Below are positions 23,295-32,720 of a stretch of DNA of 64,000 nt, piece after piece; position 1 is the stretch's first letter, and each line of letters begins with the position of its first letter. Source of the stretch: Fistularia commersonii (taxonomy: Eukaryota; Chordata; Actinopteri; Syngnathiformes; Fistulariidae). The notes below the pieces were generated by a model, which saw only the letters and a list, made by a program, of their open reading frames with translations, ran no database searches and was not told where the DNA came from. The stretch lies in assembly GCA_037954325.1 (NCBI GenBank), contig JBBMNZ010000015.1, positions 16,920,001-16,984,000 on the forward strand, read 5' to 3'. The position numbers were made by a program, and so were the translations under genes.

Positions 23295-23610
23295 TTACCG
23301 TCATTTTCGCACTGTATGCCGCTAGTTTTCCACAGGCTTTGAACACAACGACACACTTATTCATGGACTTTTTTGGGGGCTAACGCGCTTCGTGCCGCTA
23401 AAATCTCCAGCCTCGTTACATCGGACCAATGAAATGACCGTGAAATTCTGAGGCCGTTCAATTCCAACACTGAAGAAGACGACTTTAAGACCAAGATAGC
23501 GATCGGCCGGAGTAGGCCAAAGCGGGGACAGAAATTTTCCTTGTGTTATTTATTATTCAGTTTTTTCGTCAGCCGTGTTACAGGGAATGTTCAGAAAATA
23601 GCATTTCCGG
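23295..23610 (-). mobile_element. Tigger/pogo-like MITE, further copy
   Basis: GTCATTTTCGCACTGTATGC at the left, then GGGGGCTAACGCGCTTCGTG, AATGACCGTGAAATTCTGAG, GAAGAAGACGACTTTAAGAC and GTCAGCCGTGTTACAGGGAA match the interior of 22437-22795. The right end is degraded. Confidence 0.65.
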
Positions 23611-23621
23611 TACGTATTTGT

Positions 23622-23964
23622 GGATTTTGGTTGTAGCATGCGCTATATGCTATCGTTATTTGATTGACTCTTACCGTAATATGTTACGTTAGCATAGCCT
23701 AGCAGGCACGTTCTCAGTTCGTTGTTTATGCGTCATATAGGCTTTACTTATTCAGCCTGTTGTTCTCTATTCTGTTTTTATTTTATATTGCCTTTCAAGA
23801 TGAAATGTCTATTCTTGGTGTTGAATTTTATCAAATAAATTTCCCCTCAAAAATGCGACTTATACTCCAGTGCGAGTTAAATATGTTTTTTTTGTTCTTT
23901 ATAATGCATTTTTGGCTGGTGCGACTTATAATCCGGAGTGACGTATAGTCCGAAAAATACGGTA
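23622..23964 (+). mobile_element. 3' end of a pogo/Tigger-like element (relative of 16085-17002)
   Basis: Reverse complement of about 16085-16430: GCATGCGCTATATGCTATCG, CTATTCTGTTTTTATTTTAT, TTTCAAGATGAAATGTCTAT and the terminus GTCCGAAAAATACGGTA. The 5' part is gone. It abuts a hAT fragment directly at the TA, as expected if it had inserted there. Confidence 0.8.
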
Positions 23965-24406
23965 TTGCTTTTTATTACCTTTACACTTTGTATAAACAAG
24001 TGTGTTGCTTAAGAAATCCACAAAGTGCTACAGAGAAAATTAAATTTTATTCATGAAATGAACACATTGTGAACATTTTGAGCTGCGGGCTTTCAGAGCG
24101 TGTAGCGGAGCCTTGACCTGAATTTTAAAAATAAATTGGGAAAAAAATCACTGTGTCAGTAAACAATAAAAAAATGAATATTTAGAAAACATTTACATAT
24201 ATTGTAAATATCCTGACTATACCGTCTTCCGCAAGTGTGACGTTTATTTTGAGTGGCGAAAAATAATAAATGTAATTTTATTTCAATATTTCAAGATCAC
24301 CATCATCTTCCAACTTAAAAAAAAGGAACTTACACAAATAAAATACACTTTAATTAAATATTCAAAATTCATTGTAATAACGAAGGAGCCGCGGGTTGCC
24401 GACCCC
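23964..24406 (-). mobile_element. hAT element copy 3, truncated
   Basis: Reverse complement of 19349-20004 lacking one end: ATTACCTTTACACTTTGTAT, GGGCTTTCAGAGCGTGTAGC, GTAAACAATAAAAAAATGAA and GGGTTGCCGACCCC at 24393-24406. It ends 385 bp before the AUTS2-like exon. Confidence 0.8.
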
Positions 24407-24754
24407 AATGAAGTTGTTCGTACCATTTTTTCCCCACATGGACAAACGCAAAGAATCTTCTGAAATACCTCTTTGTGCTGTGCTGGATGCCAGCGTAAAG
24501 TATTTGCAGGAGTTCGCATCGATGCCGATGAGGACTTCTGCAGCTCGCGACTTCGCCAACGGCGCGAAGAGAAACATCTTATCAAGGTCTTTGTGAGTTA
24601 TATAGGAACTCGAATTGATTTACGTGTGATGTAGGCTACATGAGGTCATGTAGCGTTGCCCTCGAGAATATGCTTCCATGGTCTCAGCCAGGAAGTGAAA
24701 AAGTTAGTTTTGGACACCCCCGTCCGGCGGCGATGATTATATGTGTAATTTTTG

Positions 24755-24790
24755 CATGACGTAACATTTTCCTTTCGCTCTGTCTGGCAG
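24755..24790 (+). promoter_or_regulatory. Splice acceptor of the AUTS2-like exon
   Basis: A T/C-rich tract (CATTTTCCTTTCGCTCTGTC, then TGGCAG) directly precedes the first codon AAA. It is a good match to a vertebrate 3' splice site and fixes the exon start in phase 0. No AG lies between the tract and the chosen one. Confidence 0.65.
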
Positions 24791-24997
24791 AAAAACATGG
24801 CACTGAAGCCGCAGGAGTGCAGAGAAAACCAGGCGGGACCTCTGCACAGGAAGAAGCCCACCAGGGTTCCCAACGGTCTGAGCCTGGAACCCTGCAAGAA
24901 CAACTACCACCATCACCAGTCTTCAGACCAGGAGAACAACCCTCGCCTGGCGCACACACAAGGCAAGAGGAAGAAGAAACACAAGAGAGCCACCATG
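24791..24997 (+). CDS. auts2: AUTS2-like internal coding exon (N-terminal region of protein)
   Basis: This 207-bp exon encodes 69 residues, opens after a pyrimidine-rich tract ending in CAG, and closes at ATG followed by the donor GTGAGT; both boundaries fall between codons. The peptide starts KNMALKPQE, has a basic KK stretch, NGLS near residue 29, an N/H-rich segment, SSDQEN near residue 44, and GKRKKKHKRA at its end. The order ALKPQE / KK / NGLS / SSDxEN / GKRKK matches, from memory, the early AUTS2 exon that follows the FEALE-ending first exon. AUTS2 is a nuclear protein that joins a PCGF3/5-type PRC1 complex and turns it towards activation in neurons; a cytoplasmic role in Rac signalling is also reported. 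The basic patch is typical of its N-terminal half. The paralogue FBRSL1 shares the ALKP start but, as I recall it, not the later motifs. Teleosts may carry two auts2 copies, and which one this is cannot be told. No frameshift or stop is seen. Confidence 0.72.
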
Positions 24998-25003
24998 GTG
25001 AGT
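24998..25003 (+). promoter_or_regulatory. Splice donor of the AUTS2-like exon
   Basis: GTGAGT follows ATG at the exon end, a near-perfect vertebrate 5' splice site. Reading on gives V-S-stop, so the frame closes just inside the intron. Confidence 0.7.
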
Positions 25004-25303
25004 TGAAGTCACCTGAATGTACCGGCACGTCCTCAGCTTGTCGTTTCTTCAAGAGCAAACCGAGGGAAAGCCGGTTCGCGGTGTCGTTTGACTCCTCCAA
25101 CGAGCCGTCACCTTGTATGACTTGTAGTTTTTAATGACGCAAAGGAAAAGTCATGAGGGAATCAATTATTGATGGGATTATTTCTTGTTTTTGAACACGG
25201 TCCTGCAGCTCCCCCTTGCTTCGGCACTCGGGGCGGGACTGGCTCGGTATGCTTGTGTTCCAACAGGGGGCAGAAACTAGTGTGTCACATGTGATTTATT
25301 CCT

Positions 25304-25674
25304 GGAATACACAAGTCAATACGTTTTAGTCAGAGTGGCGAGCGACTGCTGGAAGCCGGATGCCGACAACCGCTGTTTGTGCGCGAGGCTTGACCAGTCA
25401 CCGTCGACTAGCGCAAACGGTAGCTTTTGCTAGTGCCGGTTAGCGATGACTCTAATAACCTAAAACACACAACAAAATTGGTTCCAACACCCAAAACGTC
25501 TCCTTAAACCCATAAACTCCCACATTGATGCTACATATACAACTACCTGGACACTCAACCCACCCGGAATACACAAGTCAATACGTTTTAGTCAGAGTGG
25601 CGAGCGACTGCTAGCAGCCGGACGCCGACAACCGCTGTTTGTGCGCGAGGCTTGAGCAGTCAACCACCCGCTGT
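25304..25674 (+). repeat. About 110-bp direct repeat, 262 bp apart
   Basis: Copies at 25304-25415 and 25566-25674 share GGAATACACAAGTCAATACG, AGTGGCGAGCGACTGCT and GCTGTTTGTGCGCGAGGCTT with few differences (GGAAGCCGGATG against AGCAGCCGGACG). They lie 300-680 bp after the exon. Unknown family. Confidence 0.85.
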
Positions 25675-25746
25675 CGTGTCACTACCACCACCCCCGGTCA
25701 AAGTAAGAACTACAACAGCTTCAATTCAACAATTCAAACACCTGCG

Positions 25747-26418
25747 TACCGTATTTTGCGGCCTTTAAGGCGCACCACTTTATAAACCCAAACAAAACAG
25801 TCAATTTAAATGAACTTTATTCATCTCATTCAGCTCGCTTTGGTCCCTCGTAAAACTCTGGATTTCTTTTCTTTTACTGCTTAATTCCTCTGCTTCTGTC
25901 CCATTGATTCATTCATGTTGAATTCTTTGGCGGCTGCTTTATTCCCGTGATCTCCTGCCGACTGATAGCCTTGACTATGAGTTTCCGCTTCGTAGGCACG
26001 TCTCTTAACAGGTGCCATTTTTTGGGGGTCCTCAGTAATATTCTCTTGAAGCGCAGTACATACCGCTGTTACAAAAAGTGGCGGAGGAAAGCGTACTACG
26101 TACTGTCCTCTGGTTGGTTTATTGTTGTATTCCAGCACTACAGAATTAGTTATCTAACATCGTCTGACGTTGCAACTCGTATTCAACCACTTTGATACAA
26201 CGTTTGTGTGTCAGTTGGGAAAAGTTGGACAATAAATAAGGCAGAGCGCACCAAAACCTTTCGACCCATGTTTGAACCCTGTGTACCACTTGAAATTGGC
26301 TGGAGGTCAGTTAGCAGAAGAAGAGTTCGTACGCAAGGCACCGGATTATAGAGCACGGCTGATTTCTTTGGACAAAATGTAAGGATTTTAAGCGTGCCTT
26401 ATGGTGCCAAAAGTACAG
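25747..26418 (-). mobile_element. Pogo/Tigger-like element with transposase start
   Basis: Left end TACCGTATTTTGCGGCCTTT, right end reversed TACTGTACTTTTGGCACCAT, both with TA. It contains the transposase N-terminus at 25881-26018 (minus). Its right end has been amplified into the tandem array 26208-26950. Confidence 0.8.
25881..26018 (-). pseudogene. Pogo/Tigger-like transposase N-terminus
   Basis: From ATG at 26018 the peptide starts MAPVKRRAYEAE and, after a scrambled stretch, reads GDHGNKAAAKEFNMNESMGQ and stops at 45 residues. This matches the start of pogo-type transposases (basic KRRAY segment, then HGN-AAA-EF-INESMV recognition helix). The rest of the DNA-binding region and the whole DDE core are absent; the element end follows at once. 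It is a deletion derivative, not a functional gene. The start is supported by family similarity, not by expression signals. Confidence 0.75.
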
Positions 26419-26950
26419 TACTTGTATGCTCGGGGCTTCAAAGGAGCTTTGGTGGGAGTTGGGAAAAGTGGGACAATCAATAAGGCGCAGCGCACCAAAA
26501 CCTTTCGACCCATGTTTGAACCACTTGAGATTGGTTGGAGGTCAGTCAGTAGAAGAAGAACTAGTACGTAAGACACGGGATTATAGGGCATAGCTGATTT
26601 TTTTGGACAGAATGTAAGGATTTTAAGTGCGCCTTATGGTGCCAAAAGTACAGTACTTGTATGCTCGGGGGCTGCAAAGGAGCTTTGGTGGGAGTTGGGA
26701 AAAGTCGCACAATCAATAAGGCGCAGCGCACCAAAACCTTACAACCCATGTTTGAACCCGGTGTACCACTTCAGACTGGTTTGAGGTCAGTTAGCAGAAG
26801 AAGAATTCGTACGTAAGTCACCGAATGATAGAGCACGGCTGATTTTTTTGGACAAAATGTAAGGACTTTAAGTGCGCCTTATGGTGCCAAAAGTACAGTA
26901 CTTGTATGCTCGGGGGCTGCAAAGGAGCTTTGGTGGGAGTCGTCCCTCCC
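26208..26950. repeat. Tandem array of about 240-bp units, three copies
   Basis: ATGGTGCCAAAAGTACAGTA recurs at 26401, 26636 and 26881 (periods 235 and 245). Units also share AGGCGCAGCGCACCAAAACC, CCCATGTTTGAACC, GGAGGTCAGTTAGCAGAAGA and GCTGATTTTTTTGGACA. Each unit fuses the right end of the pogo-like element with its flank (TGTATGCTCGGGG, AAAGGAGCTTTGGTGGGAGT). Confidence 0.85.
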
Positions 26951-27249
26951 GTCTGCATTCCTTCCCGGTCGGAGTCGAAAAATGGGATCTAGGTATCACG
27001 CAGCGTATCACGCTTAACATTTCCGAGAGGCTAAATTCTTCTTGCGGGGCTCCGAGACGTGCATAAAATATCACAGTTCGCACATTTGACATCTTCACTT
27101 TAAAACGAACAAGATGTTTACACAGCGGGGGAATCTGCGTAGCAACTGGCGGCTTCATTTGAAATGACGTGTTGTCGGTTAGCGGACGCCAACCGCCCCC
27201 CTCCTCCTCCCGCCCCAATCTTTTCAGATGAGAAAATCGCAGGGATCTT

Positions 27250-27660
27250 CTCCTTCGCCTCCGTCCCGACGGTCGAGAACAAACATTAAACGCGCAAATA
27301 CGAGGCGCTTTGACATCGGCGCGCCCCGGCGCTTTTAATCTCGGTAATTACGAAAATAACATTGAAAAGCGCCGCGCAGGCGATCGTAATAACATGGCGT
27401 GTTTTGCTTTCGAGGCAGTTGCGATACACGCCCTCTTCCGTAATGAATTCCCTGCAAGCTGCAGATAGACCTGCTCACCTTGGCGCCCAATAATACCTTA
27501 ATCTGTCACACTTTATGACATATACATAATTGAAAAGATCATCTGCGCCCCGCGCCATCCTTTTTGTCCTCGTCTGAAGAGGAACACGCCGCGGTTATCT
27601 CGCGGCACCATTATCTCTTCTTCGGCTTCACTATAAATAAACATTAAGACATTGTCCTCC
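27250..27660. promoter_or_regulatory. Candidate conserved non-coding element
   Basis: Repeat-free sequence with CTTTTAATCTCGGTAATTAC, ATGAATTCCCTGCAAGCTGC, AATAATACCTTAATCTGTCA and TGACATATACATAATTGAAA. It looks under a different regime from the surrounding transposons. No coding potential recognised. Confidence 0.25.
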
Positions 27661-28094
27661 CACAAGGTTACGTTTAAAATGTCAGAGGTCCGTCTCGGGG
27701 GTTTAACTCTCCATTTAGAAACGCCGCGGCGAAAAGAGAGAGAGCCCGTTATCAGCACTTTTTCCTCAGTTCTGACTTTAAGCAGAGCGAGGGAGCAAGA
27801 GCTGCTGTTGATTAAAGTAAGAACTGCCTTTTTTTTTTTTCCCCTCCTTCCTCCCTATCGGTGGAGCTCGCAGATTGCAGCAAATGTTTTCAGTCCCTGG
27901 CGTCGACCCAGTGCACTGACTTATGAGACTCCGTGAGCTCGTGGGGAAACCGGAGAAATGCTTTAAAAGTGTCTCCGACGTACTATCGCCTCCGAACGGA
28001 GGGCATTTCGGCCAGAGTTGTACGGCTTTTTTACGGCATGGTTTTGTTTGTCCCTTTTGGACTGAAAGCGGTTCATCCGTCCGTTTATACGTTT

Positions 28095-29066
28095 TTTCAC
28101 CCATTCCCAAGCGGGGTGAGAGATGTAGTTCCTCCGGCAAGTCCTTGGTGTTTCCTCCTCTAGTGGGACGTGTCCAGAACATCTCACCAGGGAGGCGTCC
28201 AGGAGGTACCCTGACCAGACGCCCCTCTGGAAATGGACTTCCGAGCTTCTGACGGAGAGCTTTTTCGGACGCTCGTAATTATGACCTTCTAAGGAACAAC
28301 CGGTAAACGGAGAGCTTCGCCTTCGGGCTCGGCCGCCTCGTCACCTCGACGTACCGATGCCGACAACTCTCTCGCTCCGTTCGAAGTCCTAAAATTTGTG
28401 CGGGTCCCCGTTGTCCGGTAGATGTCCTAAACCAGGGGGCGGCAACCCGCAACTCTTTCATCCTTACACTGCGGCTCCGAGTGGCTTGGGAAAATAAATG
28501 ATAAATATTTAATTGAAGTGTATTTCATTTGTGTTCATTCCTTTTTTTTAACTTTTAGTTCAAAGTTGGAAGATTATTGTGATCTTGAAATATTAAATCA
28601 AATGATATTTATTATTTTTCGCCGCTCAAAATAACGTCACACTCGCGGAAGCCGGTAAAGTCCCGATTTGCAGATGCTGTGCGCAGAAGTTCAGGAGCAG
28701 AAGTCCCATAAACCAGGTAAAAGAAATATTTATGAAGATATTTCGCAAATATTTATTTTTTATTGTTTACTGACACGGTGATTTTTTTCCCGATTTATTT
28801 TTAAAATTCAGGTCAAGGCTCCGCTACACGCTCTGAAAGCCCAAAATGAGTTCATTACATCAATAAAATTTAATCTTCTCCGTAATATTTTGTGAATTTC
28901 AGAAGCAACACACTTGTTTATACAAAGTGGAAAGGTAATAAAAAGCAATATATACGGCGGTACCTTTATTTTAGACGTCAAAAAGTAATTGCGGCTCCCA
29001 GTGTTTTCTTTTCCGAGGAAACCGGGTCCAAGTGGCTCTTTGGGTGTTACGGGTTGCCGACCCCTG
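28095..29066 (+). mobile_element. hAT/antisense-LINE composite, copy 2
   Basis: Near-identical to 19011-20004: antisense LINE piece 28095-28432, then the hAT body 28433-29066 with ends CAGGGGGCGGCAACC and GGTTGCCGACCCCTG. It lacks the outer left end present in copy 1 and has small indels (loss of TATACCCGCCGGC near 28657). Confidence 0.85.
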
Positions 29067-29499
29067 GACTAACCAGATTACCGGAGCGAGCCGCCTCCTT
29101 TGGACACTAAAGGGTATCAGGGTTCCAGGTTATTGATCTAGTCATGAGTTATTGCGGTTTGTCAACCCGGCGAATGTCCTCTCCCCGTGATAGCGGACGT
29201 GACCTTCAGTTCAAAACGGCATCGTTGCACTTTTTCTATAAACTCACCTAACGATACCCCGACTCATAAACCACGAAGCGTTTAATTTGTCGGACGGGTT
29301 TACAAAACGGGTCACGGGGAAGACGTTAGCGCTTTTTTGATTTTTAACTAGCTAAATGAGAGAATGAACGATATATAAAAACCCCCGTGAAGCCGAAGAG
29401 ACCGGCGTCTTTGTGCCCGATGAGGTTTTTTCCCGTCAGCAGCATTTTTACACCCGAGTGATGAAGTCCTCGGCGGTTTGTGCACCTCCGGCATTTACT

Positions 29500-29700
29500 C
29501 GCGCGTCGGACATAAAATACGGCGCGGCAGCAGGTCACAAAAGGGAAATGTCAGAGAATGCGGTACATTTACATCAGCTCTGAAAGAAGGAGTGTTTGAT
29601 TTAAATGGTGAAAGGCCATATTTATGTGAAAGCACTTCACAAAGTTCACCCCCTTCAGCCATTCGTTGGCATTCACACACAGTCGTCGGCGGCGGCGGCG
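29500..29700. promoter_or_regulatory. Candidate conserved non-coding element
   Basis: Unique sequence with GAGTGTTTGATTTAAATGGT, AGGCCATATTTATGTGAAAG (CArG-like) and CACAAAGTTCACCCCC (nuclear-receptor-like), followed by a GGC run at 29686-29706. Function is not shown. Confidence 0.2.
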
Positions 29701-29904
29701 GCGGCGAGACGCCGGCCTGGACGTTATAAAAGGGACACATTTGCCGTTTGCTTTTTATGGCTTACTGGTTCCTGCGTTTGGAAGGAATTCCCAGGATGAG
29801 CACTAACGAACCCACCGGGGGTTAAATTCTTTTGTTTCTTTACCGTTTATCGCTCTGATTCATCCGTGGCGCCGCCGGGTCAGGACTCCATTGCCGTCGG
29901 AGTT

Positions 29905-29907
<3 letters not shown>

Positions 29908-29936
<29 letters not shown>
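29908..29936. repeat. (GT)n microsatellite
   Basis: About 14 GT units. Confidence 0.97.
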
Positions 29937-29937
<1 letters not shown>

Positions 29938-30365
29938 AGGGGAGGGATGTCTGCTGGAGTAGGGGGGTGTATGGCGCTTTGTACGGCGACTCCGGTGAAC
30001 AGAGGGTCGTGCTGTGAGGCCCATCTGCCCATCTGGGATGCGAACACGGAGGCTCAGGGGTTTGGATTCAACCCCCAACCCCACTTCTGATCCTCCACAT
30101 TTCAGCTCCAACCGACTGCTCGTCTGTCCGCCTGCAGGTTTCCACTGATAAAAAAAGGTTCTGCGCGATTACGTGTCCGCGCCGGTGTGTTTGTCGGTAC
30201 TCCAAAAACATCCCCGACGGTCTCTCGGCGGAGTTGATGGACAGTGGTTGTGATTATTTTCACGCTAACTGACATGTCGTACCACCCTCGCCGTTTGCCT
30301 TAGGAAGGACTCCCAAGACTCGTTGGTAATTTAGAGATTTTACAGTTTATACGCGCGCTGCGCTC

Positions 30366-30700
30366 CCGAGATGAAGATGTTGAGGTTCTCTTTGGGAGTG
30401 ACCGGGATGGAGAGGATCAGGAATGAGTCTATCAGAGGAACAGCACATGTTAGATGTTTTGGAGAGAAGGTCAGAGATGGTTCGGTCATGTACAGAGGAG
30501 GGATGGTGAATATATCGGTAGACGGATGCTGGAATTGGAGCTGCGAGGCAAGAAGTCTCGAGGAAGACCAAAGAGAAGATTTATGGACGTAGTGAGAGAG
30601 GATATGAAGGTAGTTGGTTTGAGAGAGGAGGATCCAGAGAATAGGGTTAGATGGAGGAAGTTGATCCCCTGAAGGGAAAAGCCAAAAGAAGAAGAAGAAG
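30366..30700 (+). pseudogene. RTE-like LINE reverse-transcriptase C-terminus and tail (best copy)
   Basis: An open stretch encodes MERIRNESIRGTAHVRCFGE, then after a small frameshift WFGHVQRRDGEYIGRRMLEL, KSRGRPKRRFMDVVREDMKV and REEDPENRVRWRKLIP. These GHVQRR / GRPKRR-MDVV-EDM / RVRWR motifs are the C-terminal signature of RTE-like fish LINEs. The 3' end GAAGGGAAAAGCCAAAAGAA and a GAA repeat follow at once. It is 5' truncated. Other pieces in the window (3935, 31640, 42050-43245, 49895, 56505 and 59690-60450) are the same family. The protein would have reverse-transcribed its own RNA at a nicked target. Confidence 0.8.
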
Positions 30701-31639
30701 ACACGCTCTGCACTCCTTCTTAATCAGAGGGATAAATCTTGCGTAGGCCTTTTACCGCACTGTGTAATGATGTGGAGTCAAGTGACGGAGAAGATGCTTC
30801 CTGGATAGGCAGCGTGGCTCGTCCCCATTCATCTAGAGAAGCTTGAGCATCGCATGGACCCTCGGCCGTACTGGCCGTAGACCGCGCAGGCTTCAGGCTA
30901 CCCTTACTTCCGCTGCCAAAGAGCAAGACTTAAATGTATGCTTGTGTACTCCCAAAAAAAAAAAAAAAGATGTGGCTGAAATGGACAAGAACTCTGGCCA
31001 CAAGTGGGTTTGTTCTGAAGCCGTCTGTGAAAAGTAAATATTCCAGGGTGGACGACTCTGCTGTTGCATTTTCTGGGGAGGGGCGCAAGGGAATACGCAA
31101 AGAATGTGAGAGTACACAATCCCTGGCAACCCTCCCATGGTATAAGAAGTAAGCATACTTATTGGCACTGCTGCTTTGGTGTCGGTGTAAGTTACACGGC
31201 CCGTCGACCGGCAAAGAATCAACACCGACCGGTTCTTTCAAAATAAACCTCGAGCCTGTACCCGTTTGTCCGTCACACATCGGCACTGCGGGAAATAACA
31301 GAGCCACGGGTTTTGTCCTCCCGGTAATTGCTGCCGAAGCCAAGCTGTGACTGGCCTCGGGGTGTGAAGAAGCTTTCCAGAGTGAGACGAAGAAGGGCGG
31401 TCAGTCAACCACGGGGCTCCGGTCTTCGGCCTCCGGCTCCCAGAGTCATCTCGCCGGGCGGACCCTCACATCCGGAAGAGTCGGCCCTCCGGGGCTGCCG
31501 GGGGCCGACTTGTCAGCGAGCATCGGTCACAAACCTGCCCTTCCCATCTGAAGGGGTCAGTCCAAAAACACCGATGGCAGATTTCGGGATCTTTACCGTT
31601 ATGGGTCAATGCGTGCAAGTTTTCAAGTTTGTCCCTTCG

Positions 31640-31890
31640 TCTTCCAGGGCTTACGGATCTTCTTTTCCCTTCAGGGAATCATCTAACTCCCTCTTCGCAT
31701 ACCAACTCACTTCATGTCTTCTTGACAGTTCCCAAAGCTTCACCTTTGTCCACATCGGAATAATCTCGGTCTGACTTTATGTCCAGAACGTCTAAGATGC
31801 GCCGTCCCTTTTGATGATCCCACTCCTGATCCTATCTATCCTCCTCACACCCGAAGAGAACCTTGACATCTTCATTTCCAAGGGAAATTA
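31640..31890 (-). mobile_element. RTE-like LINE fragment, diverged
   Basis: TTCGTCTTCCAGGGCTTACG, TCTTTTCCCTTCAGGG, CACCAACTCACTTC-like sequence, TGATCCTATCTATCCTCCTC and AGAGAACCTTGACATCTTCA match the antisense of 30366-30700 in order. Confidence 0.55.
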
Positions 31891-32329
31891 TATAAACGCT
31901 AGACATTTTTAGGAGTCGTCTGACTCGGAAATTGACCATCAACCCTCATTTGCAGAATTAATTTCGAAGCACATTCATCCGTGCTCGTTCCTTCATTATC
32001 ATTTCCAATTAGGAATTCCAATTAACCCCGTTTTGTTAAAATTCTGCCGGGTCCTCGTACTTTCCGAATGCCCAAAGCTTCTTCACTCAGGAAGGCCTTG
32101 TAGAAATCAGGATATCGGTGAGGAGTTTAGTGTTATTTGCGTAGAACTACATACAGGTACGTACCTTCTGAGTACCTTCTGTAAATGTCTTCTAGTGCGC
32201 AAAGTGGGGCGGCTTTTCCCGAGGGAGTCTCGGGTTCGGTCGACCCCTTAGCGATGTCACCTCGGATAGCAGAATCACCACATTGCCCGCCGACACTCTC
32301 CTGCTGGTGTGCGACGAATGCCTGCAAGG

Positions 32330-32720
32330 GTAACCTTGTATGCTTTTCAATCTGCAGCGAAAATGTGATATAATATAGGTCATCCTTAATGAGCACATCC
32401 GCTAAGCCAATAAGGGATTTGAAGAAAAGCAATGTCCTGATTGTCAGATAAGATGCTAAATCCATTCTGTAGCGGGCCTCAGTCGCGGGGACGGTAATTG
32501 TTGCTGTCACAGCGGAGGCTTACAGCGCTGAATCAAATCAAATCCAATCATAACGGCTGGATTTGCAGTCTTTGTGACACATCGCTCGACATTTTAGTGG
32601 GTCTGCGCGCCCGACGAGGTGCGTGTAATTGGTGTGTAGATGTGTTTTGTTTTATTTTACCGCATTAGCCGCTAATTTAATTTGATCACATGGTGTCAAC
32701 CCTGTGACAAGACCCTGAAT
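32330..32720. promoter_or_regulatory. Candidate conserved non-coding element
   Basis: Repeat-free. GATTGTCAGATAAGATGCTA, GGTAATTGTTGCTGTCACAG, TCAAATCAAATCCAATCATA and CGCTAATTTAATTTGATCAC are homeobox/TALE-like motifs. No reading frame of note. Confidence 0.25.

Larger units (their letters stand above)
1..24790 (+). other. Presumed upstream AUTS2-like intron
   Basis: No other exon with splice sites and a recognisable peptide was found before 24791. The stretch is filled with repeats listed separately and with unique-looking sequence. Unassigned parts longer than 300 bp in which I see nothing convincing: 1270-2180, 4270-5020, 5060-5880, 6120-7740, 8700-9590, 10220-11040, 11600-12110, 12250-13480, 14930-16080, 20320-20990 and 24410-24750. 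That it is intron is inferred from the single exon and from the long 5' introns known for this gene. Confidence 0.5.

Noticed and set aside
24400..24596. Extension of the coding exon upstream (open frame with TSAARDFANGAKRN)
   Set aside because: It is separated from the exon by stops and a strong acceptor at 24790, and part of it lies at the end of a hAT copy.
31900..31960. SSDSEID-like peptide considered as the next AUTS2 exon
   Set aside because: Only a few residues resemble the acidic serine segment; no acceptor/donor pair, and the following residues do not match.
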